Shown: one piece after another, positions 57,328-64,000 of the stretch | Numbering within the stretch: position 1 is the stretch's first letter | How the letters are laid out: each line of letters begins with the position of its first letter | Assembly: GCA_027475525.1 (NCBI GenBank) | Contig: JAMWFC010000107.1 | Span: forward strand, 328,992 to 392,991 | DNA: 64,000 bases | DNA from: Macrolepiota albuminosa | Taxonomy: Eukaryota; Basidiomycota; Agaricomycetes; Agaricales; Agaricaceae | Direction: 5' to 3' | Translations under genes and position numbers: made by a program | Notes under the pieces: model-generated | What the model saw: the letters and a program-made list of their open reading frames with translations, nothing else | Told to the model about the DNA's origin: nothing | Databases searched by the model: none

Positions 57328-58384
57328 GGCTAGGCAGGGAGACGGGGAGAGGAGTTCGAGCTTTCTTTGGAGGACGAAGATGCGATAGGTGCAGGGCGTC
57401 GAGAAGGGAAAGGAGGAGGGACAGGGGAGGTGCTTGAAGAAGATGTGAAAGAGGTGTTGGTGCGGAAGTGGGATGACGTGCGAGTAGATTTAGAAGAGAA
57501 ATTGAGGTCGCTTTCGCTACTTGCCAGGCTGGATTCACTAGAGGGCAGTAGAGTTTTTCTTCTAGAGGGATGTGTAGGAGGTACAGTTGGCGTGATTTCA
57601 CCAATATCATCTTCCAAAAAAGGGCTGATAGTTCGAAAGTTTGTGTCCAATATGTTATCTGGGTTTTGTGTTTGCAGTCTAAGAGATTGTGTATCCGATT
57701 TTGCATGTTGAGGTGGTATCGGAGGTTTGTTGCTGGCATCTGAGGGGTATACTGAGGGCTGTTGGCAAGGAGATGCAGGAGGTGCACTGGCACTAGATTG
57801 AGATATACATGACATGCGCTAAGCACTTTCAGGACATTACTCACAGTTTATGTTTCAAAGATGACTGTTGGGGTACTTCATGGGAAGTCGACGAAGATGT
57901 ATTTGGTATTCCAGGAGATTGAGGGTGAGATTTAGGAGGCAAAGGGACCAGTCGAAGCAACGCGACTGACAAGTCAGTTGGAGCTTGAGTCGGAGAACTA
58001 TACATGATTTTTGATGGTCGCAAAGGGGGCGGCGGTAGCAGTCATTTGGCTCCAACCTTCAAGTCTGACGAGGAAGACGATGCGCAAAGGTAAGAAGCGT
58101 CAAAAAGGGTTCCATTCAAAGATGAGCTCGACATGGCCCAAGGCCGAGGACATGGAGAGGTATTTGGATTTAAGAACTCCGTCTGGCGCTCTGTCCGCTG
58201 CGCAACTTGGGAGATTGGTCCAACACGAGTTGTTCAAACTTTGATCGCAGGTTTTGTACAGGTGGCGAGCGGTCTGTGTCAACACCATTCGTTGATTGCT
58301 GTTCCATAACTTTCTCAAAGATCGCAGGTTTTGTACAGGTGGCGAGCGGTCTGTGTCAACACCATTCGTTGATTGCTGTTCCAT
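57328..58384 (-). CDS. Pro/Ser-rich protein, N-terminal part
   Basis: A likely first exon starts at the ATG at 58,384 (MEQQSTNGVDTDRSPPVQNL). With one 77-bp copy (58243-58396) ignored it reads on into LRSKFEQLVLDQS and then stops. Next, PPPPLRPSKIMYSSPTQAPT through LLRLVPLPPK (about 58,035-57,850) is joined by a clean GTGAGT...CTAG intron to ASAPPASPCQQPS. The sequence stays Ser/Pro-rich through DILDTNF-like and DDIGEITPTVPPTHPSRRK motifs to a stop at 57,330. Agaricomycetes have large proteins starting with an LR(S/A)KFEQL helix followed by Pro-rich SH3-ligand-like regions. This resembles such an N-terminus, but I cannot name the family. It may be truncated on the left. Confidence 0.4.
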
Positions 58385-58396
58385 AACTTTCTCAAA
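58243..58396. repeat. 77-bp direct tandem duplication
   Basis: Positions 58243-58319 and 58320-58396 are identical (one extra chance base). It repeats the start of the first exon of the Pro/Ser-rich gene. Confidence 0.95.
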
Positions 58397-58904
58397 GGTC
58401 GCAATAATCCAAGGCCCAAATTCTAAACCACAAAGGTGAGTATAGCACTCGTGTAGTTGGGGTAATATATCAACTTACTGCTGCCTTAAAAACTCCTCAC
58501 CAAGGGTAAAAATCATAAGAGAAAGGCGTAAACCTCCAAACAAAATATATCTATTCTTCTATGGATGGGATCAACACCAGGTGTTAATCATTCTGTCATC
58601 ATGAACAACCCACTTACTCTTTCACCTCGAGTCTTTGAATTGGTATATTTCAGGAATCACGCCTCTCGCCAGGTTGGATGAGGTTTGAGAGTAATTGTAC
58701 TTGATGAAGTCTGTGTTCACATCAACAACATCAGAGGGCTGACAAGATATAACATAACATTCACCTGATTCGACTCTACAAGTCCTGTAATGAAGTATCA
58801 AAGTTGAAAAACTGCGTGTCTGCAGCTATACAGCTGATAGTTTGCCTCGTTGTGAAAAGTCGTTGGCCTGAAGCAATTTGTATTCAGCACACACAATTGT
58901 GGGT
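58397..58904. other. Intergenic between host gene and Helitron end
   Basis: No coding sequence recognised. It probably contains the promoter region of the minus-strand Pro/Ser-rich gene. Confidence 0.4.
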
Positions 58905-58984
58905 ATGAGCTGTGCCACGTGCCTTCGGCACGCAGCTAGCATCTCGTTGGGGGCTTCACCCCCAAACCCCCCCCAACTAAGCCT

Positions 58985-59455
58985 CCACCCTAACCTCACT
59001 TCGTTCGGTTAGGGCTCCAAGTATGTATAAGTAACTCAGCCTCCACCCTAACCTCACTTCGTTTGGTTAGGGCTCCAAATATGTATAAGTAACTCAGCAT
59101 CTACCTTAACCTCACTTTGTTTGGTTAAGGCTCCAAATATATATAAGTAACTTAGTTTTACCTGAACCTCACTTCGTTCGGTTAAGGCTTCAAATTCAAT
59201 TTTGCTGCATGCTTTTGGCATGCAGCTAGTATTTCATTAAGAGCTTTGCCTCTAAACCTTCTCCAACATAGCCTCTACTCTAACCTCACTTTGTTCGGTT
59301 AGAGCTCCAAGTATGTATAAGTCACTCAACCTCCACCCTAACCGAACAAAGTGAGGTTAGAGCTTCAAATATGTATAGAAAACTCAGTGCTGAATCTCAG
59401 CCTCAACCTTACTTTGTTTGGTTAAAACTTCAAATATATATAAATAACTCAATTT
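58985..59455. repeat. Array of about seven hairpin units at the Helitron 3' region
   Basis: Units of about 58 bp each contain a stem CCTAACC / GGTTAGG around the loop TCACTTCGTTC, followed by GCTCCAAGTATGTATAAG and AACTCAG. They start at about 58,990, 59,048, 59,107, 59,165, 59,279, 59,338 and 59,403. In the unit at 59,338 the stem-loop is reversed (CCGAACAAAGTGAGG), as if the hairpin had flipped. The stems include the telomere-like CCCTAA, but only once per unit. Confidence 0.85.
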
Positions 59456-59672
59456 TAAAATCAATTTCAATATTATATATTGTCATAATATATTTTCAAC
59501 AACAGCTATTACTTGTATTTATTCTATTAAGTGCTATAATTTTGATATATTAGTTTATATTGTTTATTTTATTAAAAGTAACTTACATTTGTAAACCATT
59601 TAAAATTTCTTGATATACAATATTAGTTGTTCTTCGTGATGTATTTTCTGGTAATAAAATAACTTTGATACG

Positions 59673-59826
59673 ATTACCTGATGTACATCGAGAAAGTGCC
59701 ACATAAAGCTGTCCATGTGAAAAAACTGGTGATTGAAGATTCAATCCGAATTACCTGATGTACATCGAGAAAGTGCCACATAAAGCTGTCCATGTGAAAA
59801 AACTGGTGATTGAAGATTCAATCCAA
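59673..59826. repeat. 77-bp direct tandem duplication (one mismatch)
   Basis: Positions 59673-59749 and 59750-59826 match at 76 of 77 bases. It disrupts the helicase C-terminus. Confidence 0.93.
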
Positions 59827-59953
59827 CATGTTTGACTGATTGGCCTTGTGATTTGTTTATAGTCATAGCAAATGCTAAACTGGTGATTGAAGATTCAATC
59901 CAACATGTTTGACTGATTGGCCTTGTGATTTGTTTATAGTCATAGCAAATGCT
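59800..59953. repeat. 77-bp direct tandem duplication, overlapping the previous one
   Basis: Positions 59800-59876 and 59877-59953 are identical, with four further matching bases. It overlaps the duplication at 59673-59826, so two 77-bp joins occur within about 280 bp. Confidence 0.95.
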
Positions 59954-62019
59954 AAACAAACAGGAAATTGTCTTCTACGCAATGGAATATAAAGATCTTC
60001 TTCAGATGCATCAAGATTGATTCTTGGAATAAAAACAGAAAATCCTGCAAATTTAGCATCACCACTGATAATTCGACATTGCAGAATATGGCGGCCAATA
60101 TTTGTAACTATCATTCTTGTTCCATTGCAAAGACCTTTAGATGAATCAAGATTTCGAAGAAGCATGACTGGAACACCAATTTTTAAAACTAATTTTGCTA
60201 AAGGTAATCTACTTGCAGCTAAAGAATTAAGATATTCCATAGGATATGGTGGAAATGCATTGTTATTATGAGATTCAATGTGTACAGAATCTGCACTCCA
60301 CAATATTTTTTCTTCACCTGAAAATTGATTAAGGACTTTTAAGTTGATATCATCTACATCAGAATTTGTACATGAAAGAATTGTTCGATCTAGATAATAT
60401 TGATCATTATGAGCATGTGCAATGTCAGGATATGTAGATGCAATTAGGCCTTTAATTGAGTTATCATTGCACATCATTGTTTCTGGAATTTGAATTGTTT
60501 CTCCAGGCCCTAAATTTTTTCCTGCACCAATATCCAATAACTAAGCTGCATGAGCAACATTTTCTGGAGTTTGTTCTAAGCGCATATTTTGAACTAAATA
60601 AAATGCTTCAATTTCTTTCCACAATCTTTCTTTACTTAAAGAAGCAGCAATAATCTGTTGCCTCAATCCTCTTGGAATAACTGGTAATGTTTGTCGAAAA
60701 TCTCCTCCAAAAACTATAGTAATTCCACCAAATGGTTTGTCATTATTTAAAACATCTCTTAAAGCACGATCTACAGAATCAATAGCATTTTTATGTTGCA
60801 TTGGAACTTCATCCCAAATTATAAGTTTTGTTTGTACTATAACTTGATGTAAATTTGTTCCTTGTTTAATATTTGCAACAGAAGTATCTATAGCAGGAAT
60901 TGGTATTTTAAAGCATGAATGTGCAGTGCGACCACCTTCTAATAGCAAAGCAGCAATTCCAGATGATGCTACACATAATGCAACATTTCCATTAGAACGA
61001 ATAGCAGCAGCTAGAGTATTGCAAACAAAAGTCTTTCCACATCCACCTGCACTGTGAAGAAAAATCATTTTTCCAGAATTGTTATTTACAGAATTTATAA
61101 CAGCATTGAAAACATCTAACTGTTCAATATTAAACTTGGCTTTGTTTTCATTAACAGTTCTTTTCAATGCTTCAACATCATAACTTAACTCATCTTGTAA
61201 TAGCCAATTATCAGGAATATCATTCCACATTTCATTTTCAGAAGGTCCTGTAGGTAATGGCATATTTGGAAAATCTTTTAAAGTTTTTCCTGACTGCATT
61301 AATTTTTCATTAATAAGATAAAGACCATAATCATATATTTTTTCTTTTTCAAAATGCCAACCTCTATATTGTCTCATTCTTTCTAATCTGCATTGAAGAT
61401 CATCACAAATATATTGTTTAAAGTGATTCCAAAGATCTTCAGGAGTAGTAGGAGCACAGTAAAGTAAAATAATACAAAAAAGTAATCGAAAAGTTGTTCC
61501 TATTTGCATTGGAACAGCTTTACTTAGACATTGAATCCATTCTGCATCATCTTCTAAAAGACCACGAATATTACATGCTTCTTTATATATTCTATATTCA
61601 ATACTATTAACTATTTTTAATTCAATCCATGATGTAGCATTCATTACAACAGTTAGAAGCATTCAAAGATAAAATTTCTCTCCTTGAGAAGGTAAAGCAA
61701 AATACATTCTTCCAATTGCATATCCTCTTTGCCGATTTTTCCAACTTCGTGTTTTTGCTTCATAAACAAATTTTGTAGGAAAATTTTGATAAGTAGTATT
61801 ATTATTGGGAAATTTTTGATTAGCTTCAAACCAAGCAGTCAAAGCAGTTTTTTCTAAATTTTCTCTAGCAGCAACAGCTTCCAAAGATTCATTATCTTGA
61901 TAAAAAACTTCATGTTGACCTTCTAAATGTACAGGAAGACGATAAACAGAAGGCTCTTTAGCATGCATATTTAATTCAAAAATATGCTAGCATGTCTCAG
62001 GAGCTGAGATATATCGAGC

Positions 62020-62833
62020 ATCTAAATGTTCTTTAATTTCATCTCTTTGATTTGGCTCTCTGGAAATTTCTAATGTAGTACGATCATGTCCTTTATAAAT
62101 ATATTTATGAATATATTTAATTGCTTCAACTGAAGCACATATTTCAACATTAATATGGCATTGATATTTTGCTGAAAGATAAGGATTATATGGTACAACA
62201 TCACGATTATCATAATGATGACCATTTTTTATAAAATGACGACCATTGTTAGGTCGAGCATATTGAGGATATCCATTGTCACCAAAATGAGTTGTTTCTC
62301 GAAATTCTTTTGGATATCTTTTTGAACATTTTCCATCTACCATACATTTAGCATCTGGTTTTATATTTCCACATGGACAAATTCTTTTGGATATCTTTTT
62401 GAACATTTTCCATCTACCATACATTTAGCATCTGGTTTTATATTTCCACATGGACCATGAACTATATTTGTAGTATCTAAATGTTCTTTAATTTCATCTC
62501 TTTGATTTGGCTCTCTGGAAATTTCTAATGTAGTACGATCATGTCCTTTATAAATATATTTATGAATATATTTAATTGCTTCAACTGAAGCACATATTTC
62601 AACATTAATATGGCATTGATATTTTGCTGAAAGATAAGGATTATATGGTACAACATCACGATTATCATAATGATGACCATTTTTTATAAAATGACGACCA
62701 TTGTTAGGTCGAGCATATTGAGGATATCCATTGTCACCAAAATGAGTTGTTTCTCGAAATTCTTTTGGATATCTTTTTGAACATTTTCCATCTACCATAC
62801 ATTTAGCATCTGGTTTTATATTTCCACATGGAC
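62020..62833 (-). repeat. Direct repeat of about 359 bp within the Helitron Rep region
   Basis: Positions 62020-62378 recur at 62475-62833 (offset 455 bp). The copies flank a 77-bp duplication plus a 19-bp spacer. Both encode the Rep segment from GPCGNIKPDAKCMVDGKC to KEHLD. The second copy connects to proper upstream Rep sequence and the first to proper downstream sequence. Confidence 0.9.
62302..62455. repeat. 77-bp direct tandem duplication
   Basis: Positions 62302-62378 and 62379-62455 are identical with mismatching flanks, so the unit is exactly 77 bp. It sits at the junction of the larger repeat. Confidence 0.96.
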
Positions 62834-64000
62834 CATGAACTATATTTGTAGTAATAACTTTATAAAGTTCAGGCTGAGTAACTGGATCAGAAATTTGAGC
62901 TGAAACTATAGAATCAACTTGTGTTGCATCTCTAATTCTATGCTGTTCATGACGAAATATTAAAATATGCATATGCGATAAATCTCTTTTCTGAAATTCA
63001 ATAGTGTGCACATGTGCTACTACATTTCTAAAAATATCATCTTTAAGTTCTTTTAGAATAGCATTTTTCTTTAGTTCAAAAACACGTGCAACAATATCAG
63101 GTCGATCAGCAGCTGTTTGTTTTTTTCCATTAATAGTAGGTTCTTTTAAAAGAGCTTCTTCAATTTCAGTCCACTTTGGAGTCATAGTCATAAAAATATT
63201 AGATTTTCAAAAATGTCTATAAATAGCCATAGAATCTTGAAAAAGTTGTTGCATTTGTCTTTCACTTCCAGTATGAGATGCAGAAAGAATAACACGACGG
63301 CTTTGATGTAGTAACTGTTCATCTCCAGCAGCAGCATCAACAACATCTTGATACACTTCAGCTCTAATTTTTTTTTGATTATGTCTAACTCAATTAAGTT
63401 TGGTTTGTTCAATTGAAGCCCATGCATCAACAATATATTGCTGAAATAATTTACCACTCCAAAGTAAAGCAGCATTGGCTTCTGAAGTTCTTTGTTGAAG
63501 CCAATAAGCATAATAAGCAGTTTCAGTAATATATTGTGTTCTGCGCTGACCTTGTGGTCCAGACTGAGAAGGAATATTCAAATGAAATCCATGTTCTCCA
63601 GTTGGAAATATAAGTATATAATGTAATAGTATATATGCTGAGTGTAAATGACTAATTTGTTTTAGCTAACCACCACACAAATGCAAAATTATGTCTCGAT
63701 GATCAGAACGCTTTTCAGAACCATCTCCAGGAATAACAGCAGCTACTCCTTCTTGTTCATTTGAATTATTATATCTTCTATGATCTCCAAAATCAGGTCG
63801 AAGTTTGATATGAATTTTTTGTGGCTGATTTTCTGGAACATCTCTCATAATTTGATAAGCTTGTTTATATAAACCAATATATGGATTGACACGCCAAATC
63901 ATATCTTGCAAAATTGCCATAATTGCTGGATCTAATCCAGGATTATTACGTTGTCGTAAAGCTAATTGTTTATTATGATCATAAAAGTATAATTGTGCAT

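Larger units (their letters stand above)
59600..63920 (-). pseudogene. Helitron Rep/helicase polyprotein, degenerate
   Basis: Reading down from 63,920. The N-terminal part (63,920-63,670) has a segment with HIKLRPDFGDHRRYN. The Rep catalytic region (63,191-62,840) has TIEFQKRDLSHMHILI; HMH is the HUH metal-binding motif. The Tyr motif follows (IKYIHKYIYKGHD, two Tyr). The helicase (61,662-59,600) has GGCGKTFVCNTLAAAI (Walker A), LIIWDEVPMQHK (Walker B), VFGGDFRQTLPVI and [20 protein letters not shown]. Stops at 61987-61989 (TAG), 61663-61665 (TGA) and 60541-60543 (TAG) replace an expected Trp, Arg and Trp. Extra breaks come from 77-bp duplications and from a repeated segment at 62,020-62,833. 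The gene is thus partly truly decayed and partly misassembled. Confidence 0.88.
58905..64000 (-). mobile_element. Helitron, 3' end at left, runs off the right edge
   Basis: On the minus strand the window contains the Rep (HUH-Y2) and Pif1-like helicase parts of a Helitron, followed by a 3' region rich in hairpins. Helitrons move by a rolling-circle-like mechanism, and a hairpin near the 3' end is a usual feature. Two diverged candidate ends occur. Both carry a stem (GCGTGCCGAAGGCACG at about 58,916-58,935; GCATGCCAAAAGCATGC at about 59,203-59,222) beside a CTAGC/CTAGT. The exact terminus cannot be fixed. The 5' end and the N-terminal zinc region lie beyond 64,000. The element is very AT-rich. 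Confidence 0.85.

Noticed and set aside
58985..59455. CRISPR-like array of regularly spaced repeats
   Set aside because: The spacers are not unique, the units are diverged hairpins adjoining Helitron sequence, and the genome is fungal. There are no cas genes.
58985..59455. Internal telomere tract because of CCCTAA/TTAGGG
   Set aside because: The motif appears once per unit as part of a stem and is not in tandem runs.

Overview
The window looks like a transposon-dense, gene-poor stretch of a basidiomycete (Agaricomycete) genome. The evidence is short phase-consistent introns of about 50-70 nt, a KDZ-type transposase, Tad1-like LINEs, a DIRS-like tyrosine-recombinase retrotransposon, a chromodomain-type Ty3/Gypsy element, a Tc1/mariner element and a Helitron. 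There are also remnants of typical fungal host genes. There is no prokaryotic gene organisation, and the species cannot be named from this sequence alone.

Layout. 0.2-2.1 kb (+): a short relic and an intact-looking two-exon gene for a 459-aa Cys-cluster/coiled-coil protein. 2.1-6 kb (-): a decayed multi-exon hypothetical gene split by non-coding repeat DNA. 6.4-9.4 kb (+): a KDZ transposase pseudogene. 10.2-11.5 kb (+): a protein with six acidic 16-aa repeats. 11.5-12.6 kb: a tandem array of tRNA-derived units. 12.8-13.5 and 23.4-24.1 kb: two copies of a roughly 0.7-kb dispersed repeat with a tRNA-like head. 14.33-21.82 kb (-): a CpG-rich, full-length LINE with target-site duplications (TSDs) and an A tail. 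24.5-26.4 kb (+): an unrecognised coiled-coil gene. 26.94-28.64 kb: a dead Tc1/mariner element. 31.1-31.5 kb: a minisatellite. 31.9-32.9 kb: remnants of a membrane protein gene. 33.3-34.2 kb (-): a phospholipase D pseudogene. 34.43-41.43 kb (+): a second LINE with perfect 16-bp TSDs, a deleted reverse transcriptase core and a non-catalytic RNase H domain. 41.45-53.7 kb (-): a decayed Gypsy element, split at about 45.26-51.26 kb by a DIRS-like element. 53.7-55.6 kb (+): the 3' half of a GH43-CBM35 beta-1,3-galactanase-like gene, interrupted by a 743-bp solo LTR. 55.7-57 kb (-): a mitochondrial dicarboxylate-type carrier pseudogene. 57.3-58.4 kb (-): the start of a Pro/Ser-rich protein gene. 58.9-64 kb (-): a Helitron that runs off the right edge, with an array of hairpin repeats at its presumed 3' end.

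Two cross-cutting patterns matter more than any single gene. First, at least eleven direct tandem duplications have a period of exactly 77 bp. They lie in unrelated sequence and in different element families, and several of them alone break reading frames. This is best explained as a k=77 assembly-overlap artefact, so some apparent pseudogenisation is not real. Second, the genuine stop codons in the older elements fall mainly where the protein families have Arg (CGA to TGA) or Trp (TGG to TAG/TGA). This is consistent with C-to-T decay, as from cytosine methylation, and it contrasts with the CpG-rich, recently inserted LINEs.
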